Shown here one piece after another: positions 1 to 8,929 of a stretch of 64,000 bases of DNA (its first letter is position 1; each line of letters starts with the position of its first letter). Both the position numbers and the translations under genes were made by a program. Below the pieces are notes generated by a model, which saw only the letters and a list, made by a program, of their open reading frames with translations, made no database searches and was not told the DNA's origin. This DNA comes from Pseudomonas sp. 2FG (GTDB lineage Bacteria; Pseudomonadota; Gammaproteobacteria; Pseudomonadales; Pseudomonadaceae): contig NZ_SCMP01000001.1 of assembly GCF_005502935.1 (NCBI RefSeq), positions 62,001 to 126,000 on the forward strand. Reading direction: 5' to 3'.

Positions 1-1115
1 CGGTACTCACCGAGGCCCTGGCGACCGACGACAACAGCGACAACGACTCCCTCGGCGCCACCATCGAAGCCTTCCCCATCGTGTTTCTCGGCAACGTCGA
101 CGCCAAGGTCGAGTCTTCCGCGCGCATTCGGCTGCCCAGCGGCGAAGCCTTCCTGAAGATCGCTCAGGAATACCGCAATCCGGAAAACTTCATCAAGACC
201 GCCCTGGTCCCGGCGATCAAGGAAACCCTACAGGCCACCGCCTCGCTGATGAGTGCCGATGATTTCTACTCCGGCGCTCGCAGTGAGTTCGCCGCCGAGT
301 TCGAAAACCAGTTGAATGACGGCCTGTACCTGATCAAACGCAAAGAAGTACGCACCACTCGCGGCCACCAGCCTCAGCAGACCGCGATCCTGCAGGCCGG
401 CAGTGAGCAAGGTGCTTTTGGCGACAACAACGTCAGCCAGTTCGTCACCGAGAAGGTCACCGACGCCAAGGGCATTCCGGTGCGCAAGCAGCAGCAATTT
501 CGCAAATACGGCGTGGAAGTGGTGGAGGCGCGCATCACTAACGTCGACCCCAATCCGCAGTACAAGCAGCGCATGGTCAAGGTTCAGCAGGCCCTGGCCG
601 ACCTGGCGGTAGCCCGGCAAAACCGCCTGAAGGAAGAGGAAGAGAAGCTCCTGGTCACCGCCCGTGGCGAGAAAGACGTCGAAGCCCGACGCCAGGAAAC
701 CCTGCGCGACCAGATCGAACGCACCACGCTGGCTGAAACCGAGAAACAGCTCGCCGTAATCAACGCCCAGCGGGAAAAACAGCGCGCCGAGATCGAGAAG
801 CAGACGGCTGAAGTGCTGCGTGACAAAGCCGCCATCACCGCCCAAGCGACCAAGACCACCGCCGATGCCGAGGCCTATGCCCGTGAAGCGGTGATCAAGG
901 CCGACGGTGCGCTGCAGCCGAAACTCGACGCGCTGATCGCCATCAACAAGGTCTGGGCCGAGGCTGCCGCACAGGCGCCGGTACCCAGCGTGATGATGGC
1001 CGGCAGCGGCCAGGACGCCGGCAGCAGCCGGCAGGGCGAGATCGGTCAACTGATGGGTGTACTCGCCACCAAGGCCGCGCGGGATCTGGCGCTGGATTTG
1101 AAGGTGAAGGAGTAA
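1..1115 (+). CDS. SPFH/Band 7 domain protein (5' end outside window)
   Basis: The reading frame is open from the first bases, so the start codon lies upstream and only the C-terminal part is present. The translation has a prohibitin/Band 7-like N-terminal half. A long charged helical stretch rich in Glu, Lys, Gln and Ala follows (about 90 residues before the tail), typical of the coiled coil in SPFH proteins. The C-terminus is short and Gly/Ala-rich. SPFH proteins form membrane-associated oligomeric scaffolds; the exact subfamily cannot be read without the N-terminus. It ends just before a bidirectional terminator and converges with miaE. Family assignment is fairly secure; specific function unknown. 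Confidence 0.8.
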   Translation, partial: VLTEALATDDNSDNDSLGATIEAFPIVFLGNVDAKVESSARIRLPSGEAFLKIAQEYRNPENFIKTALVPAIKETLQATASLMSADDFYSGARSEFAAEFENQLNDGLYLIKRKEVRTTRGHQPQQTAILQAGSEQGAFGDNNVSQFVTEKVTDAKGIPVRKQQQFRKYGVEVVEARITNVDPNPQYKQRMVKVQQALADLAVARQNRLKEEEEKLLVTARGEKDVEARRQETLRDQIERTTLAETEKQLAVINAQREKQRAEIEKQTAEVLRDKAAITAQATKTTADAEAYAREAVIKADGALQPKLDALIAINKVWAEAAAQAPVPSVMMAGSGQDAGSSRQGEIGQLMGVLATKAARDLALDLKVKE

Positions 1116-1128
1116 CCCTTCCCGAAAC

Positions 1129-1158
1129 GAAAAAAGCGCCTGATCAGGCGCTTTTTTC
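1129..1158. terminator. bidirectional intrinsic terminator
   Basis: A run of A, the stem GCGCCTGATCAGGCGC and a run of T lie between the convergent SPFH gene and miaE. The A and T tracts on both sides let it serve both strands. Confidence 0.85.
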
Positions 1159-1169
1159 TTGCCTATGAA

Positions 1170-1790
1170 TCAGGCCGCGGCGCCGCTATGGAAGCGAAAC
1201 TCGCTGTCCGGCGTCAGAATCGCCTCACGCTCGATTTCCGCAAAGAAGGCCACGCGCGCCTCAATCGACGCCCCGGCATAGTCCTGGGCCAGCTTCAGAT
1301 AGCCTTGGTAATGCCGCGCCTCCGATTTCAGCAGCGAGCGATAGAACTTCCCCAACTCCTCATCGAGATGCGGCGCCAGACGGGAAAAGCGCTCGCAGGA
1401 GCGCGCCTCGATAAAGGCGCCAACGATCAGCGTATCAATCAACTTATGCGGTTCAGAACTGCGCATGTGCTTGTGCAAACGCTGGGCATAGAGCGCTGCG
1501 CTGATTGGACGATAGGGAATTGCGCGTTTTTTCATCAGCGCGGCGACCTGCTCGAAATGCCGCAGTTCCTCACGGGCCAATCGCGACATTTTGTATTGCA
1601 AATCGGCCTTTTCGATGTAGCGAAACATCAGCGTGATCGCCGTTGAGGCGGCCTTTTTCTCGCAGTTGGCGTGATCAATCAGCAGTACATCCTGATTCTG
1701 CAAAGCCTGGGCAATCCAGGCATCCGGCGTCGGGCAAAGCAGGAAAGAGTCAATTTCGGGGAGCGAGTGCATGATCTCACAGGGCGTCAT
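1170..1790 (-). CDS. miaE: tRNA-(2-methylthio-N6-isopentenyladenosine-37) hydroxylase MiaE
   Basis: The 206-residue protein matches the MiaE family, which hydroxylates ms2i6A at position 37 of tRNAs reading UNN codons, using a di-iron centre in a ferritin-like four-helix bundle. Two iron-ligand motifs are visible: EELRH near residue 93 and EARH near residue 162. The conserved patch AFIEARSCERF lies between them. An alternative ATG six codons in (1772) would give the more usual N-terminus MHSLPEID; neither start has a strong ribosome site, so the exact start is open. It is convergent with the SPFH gene and divergent from the stress protein. Confidence 0.9.
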   Translation of the reverse strand: MTPCEIMHSLPEIDSFLLCPTPDAWIAQALQNQDVLLIDHANCEKKAASTAITLMFRYIEKADLQYKMSRLAREELRHFEQVAALMKKRAIPYRPISAALYAQRLHKHMRSSEPHKLIDTLIVGAFIEARSCERFSRLAPHLDEELGKFYRSLLKSEARHYQGYLKLAQDYAGASIEARVAFFAEIEREAILTPDSEFRFHSGAAA

Positions 1791-1940
1791 TTCGACGCTG
1801 GCAGGCAGGCCTAGGGCGGGCCATTATACGAATGCAGGCGAAGACGACCAGTCGAGCGTTCGATATGAGTCATGAACATCGACTGCAGCCGGCAACTATA
1901 GTGGTTTAAGACATTCGCAATCACTCGCGGGGAGACGACC

Positions 1941-2804
1941 ATGCAAGCCATTCGCAGCATTCTGGTGATAATTGAGCCTGAGCAACCGGAAGGTCTCGCG
2001 CTGAAACGGGCCAAGCTGATCGCTGGAGTGACTCAGTCGCACCTGCACCTGCTGATCTGCGACAAAAAGCACGATCACTCGGCCCTCCTCACCGACCTCA
2101 GCAGCACGCTGCAGCAGGAGGGTTACAGCGTTTCCAACCAACAGGCCTGGCACGACAACCTGCATCAAACCATCATCACCACGCAGCAGGCCGAAGGCTG
2201 CGGGCTGGTGATCAAGCAACACCGCCCGGACAACCCACTGAAGAAGGCCCTGCTCACCCCGGATGACTGGAAGCTGCTGCGCTACTGCCCTGGCCCAGTC
2301 CTGATGGTGAAAACCGACACCCCCTGGGCCGGCGGCATCATCCTCGCCGCCGTCGATGTCGGCAACGCCGATGGCGAGCACCGCACGCTGCACGCCAGCA
2401 TCATCAATCACGCCTATGAGATCGCCGGCTTGGCCAAAGCGAGCCTGCACGTGATCAGCGCCCATCCCTCGCCCATGCTCTCAGCCGCCGACCCGGTGTT
2501 CCAACTCAAGGAAACCATCGAGGCGCGCTACCGTGAGCAGTGCAAAGCCTTTCAGGCCGAGTACGACTTCAGCGACGAGCAATTGCACATAGAAGAAGGC
2601 CCGGCCGATGTGCTGATCCCGTACATGGCCCATAAGCTCAACGCCGCGGTCACGGTGATCGGCACCGTAGCGCGCACCGGTCTTTCCGGTGCGCTGATCG
2701 GCAACACCGCCGAGGTGGTGCTGGACACCTTGGAAAGCGACGTCTTGGTGCTGAAACCCGATGCGATCATCGCCCATCTGGAGGAACTGGTCACGCAACG
2801 CTAG
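1941..2804 (+). CDS. tandem universal stress protein (UspE-like)
   Basis: This 287-residue protein is two Usp domains in tandem, as in UspE. The N-terminal domain begins ILVIIEPEQ. The second, from about residue 135, ends with a nucleotide-binding-like segment (VIGTVARTGLSGALIGNTAE, about residues 240-259), close to the family signature G-2X-G-9X-G-S/T. The start ATG has a GGGGAG ribosome site about 7 bases upstream. Members of this family support survival under stress; the specific role is not deducible here. A strong terminator follows the stop codon. Confidence 0.88.
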   Translation: MQAIRSILVIIEPEQPEGLALKRAKLIAGVTQSHLHLLICDKKHDHSALLTDLSSTLQQEGYSVSNQQAWHDNLHQTIITTQQAEGCGLVIKQHRPDNPLKKALLTPDDWKLLRYCPGPVLMVKTDTPWAGGIILAAVDVGNADGEHRTLHASIINHAYEIAGLAKASLHVISAHPSPMLSAADPVFQLKETIEARYREQCKAFQAEYDFSDEQLHIEEGPADVLIPYMAHKLNAAVTVIGTVARTGLSGALIGNTAEVVLDTLESDVLVLKPDAIIAHLEELVTQR

Positions 2805-2816
2805 ACCCAGCCGCAC

Positions 2817-2847
2817 TAAAAAAGCCGCCAGCAGGCGGCTTTTTTGT
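2817..2847. terminator. intrinsic terminator
   Basis: Stem AAGCCGCC-AGC-AGGCGGCTT with flanking A and T tracts, between the stress protein gene and the convergent DUF1289 gene. It could work in both directions. Confidence 0.85.
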
Positions 2848-2877
2848 TGGCCAGTGGATTCCGTAAAAAAGCCGGGC

Positions 2878-3354
2878 TTAAACGCGTTTTTCCAGGCCGT
2901 CCTGTAAAAACCGCGGGGCGATATAACGCTCGTAATGCGCCTCGGACAGCAGAAAGAACTCACGATCGATGGCGTCGCGCAGCTCAGGCAGTGCCCAACC
3001 GCGAAACTCGGGCAGCAAGGTCATGCCATAGGCGTCCAGCTGGCTGATGACGCGGGCGCCACGGGCAATCAACTGATAAGCCCAGCAATACGCCGACTGT
3101 TCGGGGACGAAGCGGATTTTGCGCTGCTCCAACTGGGCGCGCAGACGAACGGCATCGAAAACATCCAACTTCGCCGTCATGACCTGTACCAGCAGGATTT
3201 CCAGACGTCGCCAAACCGCACGCTTCTCCTCATCGTTATAGAGGTTCCAGTTCACCACCTCGTGATGGAAGCGCTTGCAGCCGCGGCACACCAGATCACC
3301 GTAAACAGTGGAGCAGAGGCCGACGCAAGGCGTCTTGATACGTTGATTGGACAT
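2878..3354 (-). CDS. DUF1289 domain-containing protein
   Basis: The 158-residue protein has the DUF1289 signature at the N-terminus: CVGLC (residues 10-14) followed by CRGCKRFHHEVVNW (about 23-36). These four cysteines look like a small metal-binding knuckle. The rest is helical and charged, without recognised domain. The family is widespread in proteobacteria but of unknown function. It is convergent with the stress protein gene. Annotation as DUF1289 is secure; no function is proposed. Confidence 0.85.
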   Translation of the reverse strand: MSNQRIKTPCVGLCSTVYGDLVCRGCKRFHHEVVNWNLYNDEEKRAVWRRLEILLVQVMTAKLDVFDAVRLRAQLEQRKIRFVPEQSAYCWAYQLIARGARVISQLDAYGMTLLPEFRGWALPELRDAIDREFFLLSEAHYERYIAPRFLQDGLEKRV

Positions 3355-3501
3355 GGCGTGGCGGTACGAACAGAGGGGAAACAGGCGGGCATCTTAGCCC
3401 TTTGTCTTAGTAGGGTCACCCCAGCGCATGTGGGGCTGTGTCTTAACTTTGCTGGTGTTTTCCAGTAGAATCGGCCCGCCTTTTAGGCACCAATGTCCGT
3501 T

Positions 3502-3639
3502 AGAAGCTGTTTTCAAAGCGTCACGAGCACAGTTAATCCGGCAGGAATCCCGTTGGCGCTGGGCACTTCGAGTCTCGAAGGTCCAGCGTCAGCCCTCATC
3601 AAACATTCCTTTCGGCGTAAAACTTTGAAAACAGCTTCT
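3502..3639. mobile_element. MITE-like 138-bp inverted-repeat element
   Basis: Perfect 17-base terminal inverted repeats, AGAAGCTGTTTTCAAAG at 3502-3518 and its complement at 3623-3639, enclose about 100 bases without an open reading frame. Inside is a second hairpin (GCGCTGG...CCAGCGT) around CTTCGAG/CTCGAAG. It sits in the 405-base gap between the DUF1289 gene and acnB. Size, perfect ends and lack of coding capacity fit a miniature transposable element; a structured RNA or attenuator in the acnB leader is the alternative. No clear target-site duplication is visible. Confidence 0.55.
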
Positions 3640-3759
3640 GGATGGGGCCACTGAAACCTTGGCCAAGCGGCTCAAAAAGCCGCGAAGCGCATGCGTTCGG
3701 CGGTTTCCTGGATGAACATCCCGGACAACCCTATGGGATCACTGATGAGGGTAAAAACT

Positions 3760-6360
3760 GTGCTTGAAGCCTATCGCAAACACATTGCAGAGCGTGCCGC
3801 TCAGGGCATCGTGCCCCAGCCGCTAAACGCCGAACAAACCGCAGGCCTGGTCGAGCTGCTGAAGAACCCGCCCGCTGGCGAGGAAGCTGTCCTCGTCGAT
3901 CTGATCACCAACCGCGTGCCGCCAGGCGTGGACGAAGCCGCCTACGTCAAGGCCGGTTTCCTTTCGGCGCTGGCCAAAGGCGAAGTCAGCTCGCCGCTGC
4001 TGGATAAAAAGCGCGCCGTCGAGCTGCTCGGCACCATGCAGGGCGGTTACAACATCGTCACCCTGGTCGACCTGTTGGACGACGCCGAACTGGCCCCGGT
4101 TGCGGCCAAAGAGCTCAAGCACACCCTGCTGATGTTCGACGCCTTCCACGACGTCGCGGAAAAAGCCAAGAACGGTAACGCTCACGCTAAGGCTGTAATG
4201 CAGTCCTGGGCCGATGGCGAGTGGTTCAAGAACCGTCCGACCTTGGCCGACAAGATCAGCCTGCGCGTGTTCAAGGTCACCGGCGAAACCAACACCGACG
4301 ACCTGTCCCCAGCGCCAGATGCCTGGTCGCGCCCTGATATTCCGCTGCACGCCCTGGCCATGCTGAAAATGGCCCGCGACGGCATCGTGCCGGATGAGCA
4401 AGGCGCCATCGGCCCGATGAAGCAGATCGAAGCCATGCGCAACGACGGCTTCCCGATCGCCTACGTCGGTGACGTGGTCGGTACCGGTTCCTCGCGTAAA
4501 TCGGCGACCAACTCGGTACTGTGGTTCTTCGGCGACGACGTGCCGTATGTCCCGAACAAGCGCTCCGGCGGCTTCTGCTTCGGCAGCAAAATTGCCCCGA
4601 TCTTCTACAACACCATGGAAGATGCCGGCGCCCTGCCGATCGAGTTCGACGTCACCCAGCTGAACATGGGCGACGTGATCGACCTGTACCCGCACGCGGG
4701 TAAAGTCACCAAGCACGACAGCGACGAAGTCCTGGCCACCTTCGAAATGAAGACCCCGGTGCTGCTCGACGAAGTTCGCGCTGGCGGCCGTATCCCGCTG
4801 ATCATCGGCCGTGGCCTGACCGAGAAGGCGCGCGCCGAGCTGGGTCTGCCGTCTTCCGAGCTGTTCAACAAGCCTGAAGCTCCGGCTGAAAGCACCAAGG
4901 GTTTCACCCTGGCGCAGAAGATGGTCGGCAAGGCGTGCGGCGTCGCTGGCGTTCGCCCAGGTACCTACTGCGAACCGAAGATGACCACAGTCGGCTCCCA
5001 GGACACCACGGGGCCGATGACCCGTGACGAGCTGAAAGACCTGGCGTGCCTGGGCTTCTCCACCGATCTGGTGATGCAGTCGTTCTGCCACACCGCGGCC
5101 TATCCGAAGCCGATCGACGTCACCACGCACCACACCCTGCCCGACTTCATCATGACCCGCGGCGGCGTGTCCCTGCGTCCGGGCGACGGCATCATCCACA
5201 GCTGGCTGAACCGCATGCTGCTGCCGGACACCGTCGGCACCGGTGGCGACTCCCACACCCGTTTCCCGATGGGGATTTCCTTCCCGGCCGGTTCCGGCCT
5301 GGTCGCCTTCGCCGCAGCCACTGGCGTCATGCCGCTGGACATGCCGGAGTCGATCCTGGTGCGCTTCAAAGGCAAAATGCAACCGGGCGTCACCCTGCGT
5401 GACCTGGTGCATGCCATTCCTTACTACGCGATCCAGGCTGGCCTGCTGACCGTCGAGAAGAAAGGCAAGAAGAACGCCTTCTCCGGCCGCATCCTGGAAA
5501 TCGAAGGCCTGGACAACCTGAGCATCGAGCAAGCGTTCGAGCTGTCCGACGCCTCGGCCGAACGTTCGGCCGCCGGTTGCACCATCAAGCTGTCGAAAGA
5601 GTCGATCGCCGAGTACCTGAGCTCCAACATCACCCTGCTGCGCTGGATGATCGGCGAAGGCTACGGCGATGCGCGCACGCTGGAGCGTCGTGCTCAAGCG
5701 ATGGAAGCCTGGATCGCCAACCCGGAGCTGATGGTTGCCGATGCTGACGCCGAATACGCCGAAGTCATCGAAATCGACCTGGCCGACATCAAGGAGCCGG
5801 TGCTCTGCGCGCCGAACGATCCGGACGACGCCCGTCTGCTCTCCAGCGTGGCTGGCGAGAAGATCGACGAAGTGTTCATCGGTTCGTGCATGACCAACAT
5901 CGGTCACTTCCGCGCGGCCGGTAAACTGCTGGATCAGGTCAAGGGTCAGCTGCCAACCCGTCTGTGGCTGTCGCCGCCGACCAAGATGGACGCGCACCAG
6001 CTGACCGAAGAAGGCTACTACGGCATCTACGGCAAGGCTGGCGCGCGCATGGAAATGCCGGGCTGCTCGCTGTGCATGGGCAACCAGGCACGCGTTGAAG
6101 CGAACTCCACCGTGGTGTCGACCTCGACCCGTAACTTCCCGAACCGTCTGGGCGATGGCGCCAACGTCTACCTGGCTTCGGCCGAGCTGGCGTCGGTGGC
6201 TTCGATCCTGGGTCGCCTGCCGACCGTCGAGGAGTACATGGAGTACGCCGGTAAAATCGACAGCATGGCTGCCGACGTTTACCGCTACCTGAGCTTCGAC
6301 CAGATCGCCGAGTTCCGTGAAGCCGCGGCGAACGCCAATATCCCGGTCGTTCAAGCCTAA
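3760..6360 (+). CDS. acnB: aconitate hydratase B
   Basis: AcnB interconverts citrate and isocitrate in the TCA cycle and can also act on 2-methylaconitate. A GTG start at 3760 is chosen because it gives the family N-terminus (M)[15 protein letters not shown] and has GAGG 9 bases upstream; the 866-residue length then matches E. coli AcnB (865). The [4Fe-4S] ligands fall at Cys710 (GSCMTN), Cys769 and Cys772 (GCSLCMGN), the same positions as in E. coli. Domain order is the B type, with the HEAT-like region first. The gene is monocistronic, with a MITE-like element upstream and a terminator downstream. Confidence 0.96.
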   Translation: MLEAYRKHIAERAAQGIVPQPLNAEQTAGLVELLKNPPAGEEAVLVDLITNRVPPGVDEAAYVKAGFLSALAKGEVSSPLLDKKRAVELLGTMQGGYNIVTLVDLLDDAELAPVAAKELKHTLLMFDAFHDVAEKAKNGNAHAKAVMQSWADGEWFKNRPTLADKISLRVFKVTGETNTDDLSPAPDAWSRPDIPLHALAMLKMARDGIVPDEQGAIGPMKQIEAMRNDGFPIAYVGDVVGTGSSRKSATNSVLWFFGDDVPYVPNKRSGGFCFGSKIAPIFYNTMEDAGALPIEFDVTQLNMGDVIDLYPHAGKVTKHDSDEVLATFEMKTPVLLDEVRAGGRIPLIIGRGLTEKARAELGLPSSELFNKPEAPAESTKGFTLAQKMVGKACGVAGVRPGTYCEPKMTTVGSQDTTGPMTRDELKDLACLGFSTDLVMQSFCHTAAYPKPIDVTTHHTLPDFIMTRGGVSLRPGDGIIHSWLNRMLLPDTVGTGGDSHTRFPMGISFPAGSGLVAFAAATGVMPLDMPESILVRFKGKMQPGVTLRDLVHAIPYYAIQAGLLTVEKKGKKNAFSGRILEIEGLDNLSIEQAFELSDASAERSAAGCTIKLSKESIAEYLSSNITLLRWMIGEGYGDARTLERRAQAMEAWIANPELMVADADAEYAEVIEIDLADIKEPVLCAPNDPDDARLLSSVAGEKIDEVFIGSCMTNIGHFRAAGKLLDQVKGQLPTRLWLSPPTKMDAHQLTEEGYYGIYGKAGARMEMPGCSLCMGNQARVEANSTVVSTSTRNFPNRLGDGANVYLASAELASVASILGRLPTVEEYMEYAGKIDSMAADVYRYLSFDQIAEFREAAANANIPVVQA

Positions 6361-6376
6361 CGGCATAGCGTCAAGA

Positions 6377-6407
6377 AGAGCCCCGCCCAGTGCGGGGCTT
6401 TTTCTTT
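6377..6407 (+). terminator. acnB intrinsic terminator
   Basis: Stem AGCCCCGC/GCGGGGCT followed by a T-rich tract, 18 bases after the acnB stop codon. Confidence 0.85.
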
Positions 6408-6498
6408 TCAATAGCACCTTGCGGGCGCAGCTAGAGCAGCTATTTTCCTGATTAGGGGCGGCCCCGTGCGGAGCGCTCCAACCTTCAGGAGTAGCCAA

Positions 6499-6708
6499 AT
6501 GAAGCACTGGATTCTCGCTGCAGTCTGCCTAGTAGCCCTGAGTGGCTGTGCCAGTGAATACCTTATTTCCACCGTCGATGGCCAACTGCTGACCACCTAC
6601 GACAAGCCCGAACTCGACAAAGATACCGGCATGCTGGAGTTCGAGGATAGCGAAGGCCGCGAACAGCACATCCCGCAGTCCCAGGTGAAACAAATCATCG
6701 AACGCTGA
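6499..6708 (+). CDS. small YgdI/YgdR-type lipoprotein
   Basis: The 69-residue product starts at ATG 6499 with AGGAG seven bases upstream. It has a lipoprotein signal: hydrophobic MKHWILAAVCLVALSGC with lipobox LSGC at residues 14-17. The mature part reads YLISTVDGQLLTTYDKPELDKDTGML..., the small SH3-like YgdI/YgdR fold (DUF903). Such proteins are membrane-anchored and of unknown function. It is followed directly by a terminator and lies between acnB and the nitrate cluster. Confidence 0.85.
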   Translation: MKHWILAAVCLVALSGCASEYLISTVDGQLLTTYDKPELDKDTGMLEFEDSEGREQHIPQSQVKQIIER

Positions 6709-6724
6709 GGCCAGGCGTTTCTCA

Positions 6725-6757
6725 ACCCAAACCCCGCTTCGGCGGGGTTTTGTTTTT
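6725..6757 (+). terminator. intrinsic terminator after lipoprotein gene
   Basis: Stem ACCCCGC-TTC-GGCGGGGT followed by TTTGTTTTT. It isolates the lipoprotein gene from the nasS promoter just downstream. Confidence 0.85.
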
Positions 6758-6776
6758 CTACCCTCAGACGGACTGC

Positions 6777-6792
6777 TGGCATATCGCTTGCT
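6777..6792 (+). promoter_or_regulatory. sigma-54 (RpoN) promoter of nasST
   Basis: TGGCATATCGCTTGCT matches the -24/-12 consensus TGGCAC-N5-TTGCW, with GG and GC exactly ten bases apart. It lies upstream of the nasS leader hairpins. Confidence 0.72.
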
Positions 6793-6808
6793 AGGTCATG
6801 TTTAGCAG

Positions 6809-6895
6809 AACTCTCTCCAACGGCGGAGTCAGTTCGTAGACAATGGCGTCGCTTCCGGCTACCAACCCTTGGAGTAGCTGGAGCGGCGCCTTTTT
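6809..6895 (+). promoter_or_regulatory. ANTAR-type two-hairpin leader and attenuator of nasS
   Basis: Hairpin P1 has loop AACGGC (6819-6824) closed by CTCC/GGAG, with further pairing beyond a 2x2 internal loop. P2 has loop AATGGC (6842-6847) closed by GAC/GTC. Both loops carry A at position 1 and G at position 4, the ANTAR recognition rule. The 5' arm of the terminator (6845-6856) overlaps the P2 loop and pairs with GGAGCGGCGCC (6880-6890), followed by TTTTT. Binding of NasT to P1-P2 would prevent the terminator from forming. The layout matches the three other leaders in this cluster. Confidence 0.72.
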
Positions 6896-6917
6896 GTTCA
6901 ACGGCGGAACAAAACAC

Positions 6918-8135
6918 ATGACCGATAACAGCAGCAGTACACGCACAGACAACCTGGCCTGGGTCGCCGGCTCGGATGCCCCGGAAAAGAGCGCACTGGA
7001 CCTGGGCTTCATGGCCCTGACCGACTCCGCCTCACTGATAGTCGCGGCCACCCAGGGCTTCGCCCAACCCTACGGCCTGACCCTCAACCTGCAGCGTCAG
7101 GCCTCCTGGGCGACCCTGCGCGACAAGCTGCTGAGCGGCGAGCTCGACGCCGCCCAGGCCCTCTACGGCCAGGTCTACGGCATCCACCTCGGTCTCAGCG
7201 GCCCGGCCACCGACATGGCCATCCTCATGGGCCTGTGCCAGAACGGCCAGGCGATCAACCTTTCCGAGCCGCTCAAACAGGCCGGCGTGACAACTGCCGA
7301 AGCACTGGCTGCGCGGGTGCGCCAAAGCGGTGCAAAACTCACCTTCGCGCAGACCTTCCCCACCGGCACCCACGCCATGTGGCTCAACTACTGGCTGGCC
7401 AGCCACGGCATCCATCCGCTGGAGGATGTGCACGGCGTCGTCGTGCCCCCCTCGCAGATGGTCACCCATCTCAAGGCCGGGCGGATCGACGGTTTCTGCG
7501 CCGGCGGCCCCTGGGGCGCACTGGCGGTGGAGGAAGGCCAGGGCTTCACCCTCGCCACCAGTCAGATGATCTGGGCCGATCACCCGGAGAAAGTCCTCGG
7601 CGTCACCCGCGAATTTGTCGAGCGCTACCCCAACACCGCCCGGGCGCTGACCATGGCCGTGCTGGAAGCCAGCCGCTTCATCGACGAAAGCGACGAGAAC
7701 AAGCGCAGCACCGCGCAGTTGATCAGCGGCAGTGAGTACGTCGACGCCCCGCTCTCGGCGCTCCAGCCGCGCCTTCTCGGCCAGTACCAGGACGGCCTCG
7801 GCCATGCCTGGCTGGACAAGCACCCGCTGCGTTTCTTCGCCGATGGTAAAGTGAACATGCCATATCTCTCGGACGGCCTGTGGTTTATGACCCAGTTCCG
7901 CCGCTGGGGGCTGTTGCGTGATGACCCCGACTACCTCGGCATCGCCCAACAGATCCATCGGCTCGAACTGTACCGCGAAGCCGCCAGCGCCCTGGGTATC
8001 GCCGTGCCGGCCAGCCCCATGCGCAGCGCCACCTTGCTCGATGGCAAAGTCTGGGACGGCTCCGACCCGGCCGGTTATGCGCGCAGCTTTGCCCTGCATG
8101 CCCTGGCCGATGCGCCACAATCGCTAGCCCTTTAA
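6918..8135 (+). CDS. nasS: nitrate sensor NasS (NrtA/CmpA-like, cytoplasmic)
   Basis: The 405-residue protein belongs to the NrtA/CmpA substrate-binding family (LDLGFMALTDSASLIVAATQGF near the N-terminus) but has no signal peptide. This is the hallmark of NasS, a cytoplasmic nitrate/nitrite sensor that sequesters NasT until ligand is bound. The ATG at 6918 gives an N-terminus without a leader; the frame extends upstream but through the leader hairpins. nasT follows 19 bases downstream. A sigma-54 promoter and ANTAR leader precede it. The periplasmic paralogue is encoded at 10590. Confidence 0.9.
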   Translation: MTDNSSSTRTDNLAWVAGSDAPEKSALDLGFMALTDSASLIVAATQGFAQPYGLTLNLQRQASWATLRDKLLSGELDAAQALYGQVYGIHLGLSGPATDMAILMGLCQNGQAINLSEPLKQAGVTTAEALAARVRQSGAKLTFAQTFPTGTHAMWLNYWLASHGIHPLEDVHGVVVPPSQMVTHLKAGRIDGFCAGGPWGALAVEEGQGFTLATSQMIWADHPEKVLGVTREFVERYPNTARALTMAVLEASRFIDESDENKRSTAQLISGSEYVDAPLSALQPRLLGQYQDGLGHAWLDKHPLRFFADGKVNMPYLSDGLWFMTQFRRWGLLRDDPDYLGIAQQIHRLELYREAASALGIAVPASPMRSATLLDGKVWDGSDPAGYARSFALHALADAPQSLAL

Positions 8136-8154
8136 GCCAGAGGATGACCTCCCT

Positions 8155-8733
8155 ATGCTGCGAATCCTCCTGATCAACGACACCCCGAAGAAAGTCGGCC
8201 GACTCAGAGCCGCCCTGATTGAGGCCGGCTTCGACGTCATCGACGAGTCCGGGCTGACCATCGACCTGCCCGAGCGCGTCGAAGCCGTGCGCCCCGACGT
8301 GATCCTGATCGACACCGAGTCCCCCGGCCGTGACGTGATGGAGCAAGTGGTGTTGGTCACTCGCGACCAGCCGCGGCCCATCGTCATGTTCACCGACGAG
8401 CACGACCCCGGCGTGATGCGCCAGGCCATCCAGTCGGGGGTCAGCGCCTACATAGTCGAAGGCATCCAGGCCCAGCGCCTGCAGCCGATTCTCGACGTCG
8501 CCATGGCCCGCTTCGAGAGCGACCAGGCGCTGCGCGCGCAACTGCAGGCCCGCGATGCCCAACTGGCCGAACGCAAGCGCATCGAGCTGGCCAAAGGCAT
8601 GCTGATGAAGATGAAGAATTGCAACGAGGAAGAGGCCTATACCCTGATGCGCCGCCAGGCCATGAGCCGGCAACAGAAACTGATCCAGGTGGCCGAGCAG
8701 ATCATTGCCATGAGCGAACTGCTGGGCCCGTAG
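8155..8733 (+). CDS. nasT: ANTAR-domain antitermination regulator NasT
   Basis: The 192-residue protein has an N-terminal response-regulator-like domain (LRILLINDTPKKVGRL; acidic DTES near residue 46) and a C-terminal ANTAR domain from about residue 130 (LAERKRIELAKGMLMKMKNCNEEEAYTLMRRQAM). ANTAR domains bind paired hairpins with A1/G4 hexaloops and block transcription terminators. It is in an operon with nasS, whose product inhibits it. Four candidate target leaders lie in this window. The stop codon TAG (8731-8733) falls inside the left arm of a repeat element. Confidence 0.93.
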   Translation: MLRILLINDTPKKVGRLRAALIEAGFDVIDESGLTIDLPERVEAVRPDVILIDTESPGRDVMEQVVLVTRDQPRPIVMFTDEHDPGVMRQAIQSGVSAYIVEGIQAQRLQPILDVAMARFESDQALRAQLQARDAQLAERKRIELAKGMLMKMKNCNEEEAYTLMRRQAMSRQQKLIQVAEQIIAMSELLGP

Positions 8734-8806
8734 GGTGGATGGCGCTCTATCCATCCACCAGACACGCCTTAGCCATGGTGGATGGATAAAGCGCCATCCA
8801 CCCTAC
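8730..8806. repeat. GTAGGGTGGATGG inverted-repeat element
   Basis: Left arm 8730-8760 and right arm 8776-8806 are near-perfect complements (GTAGGGTGGATGGCGCT... against ...AGCGCCATCCACCCTAC) with a 15-base spacer. The element starts at the nasT stop codon and supplies it. A degenerate relative is at 58731. As a hairpin it could end nasST transcription, but it lacks a T tract. Confidence 0.8.
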
Positions 8807-8929
8807 AACTCCTTCGAAATCTTAGAAAACTCGACAACGGCCCCGCCGCCCGCTTATCTTCGCCTCCTGGCCAGCGCACTGGCCAACGTCGCTCGGACGG
8901 TTCCGGGCGCTTACGTCTCCGAGGAAAGC

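Noticed and set aside
3823..6507. Open frame of nearly 900 codons on the minus strand opposite acnB
   Set aside because: It mirrors the codon pattern of acnB in a GC-rich genome; the product is His/Gln/Arg/Asp-rich with no domain. Similar long shadows lie opposite nirB (18291-21071), oprF and acnD.
8730..8806. CRISPR-like repeat
   Set aside because: It is a single inverted repeat, not a direct-repeat array; no spaced direct repeats were seen anywhere in the window.
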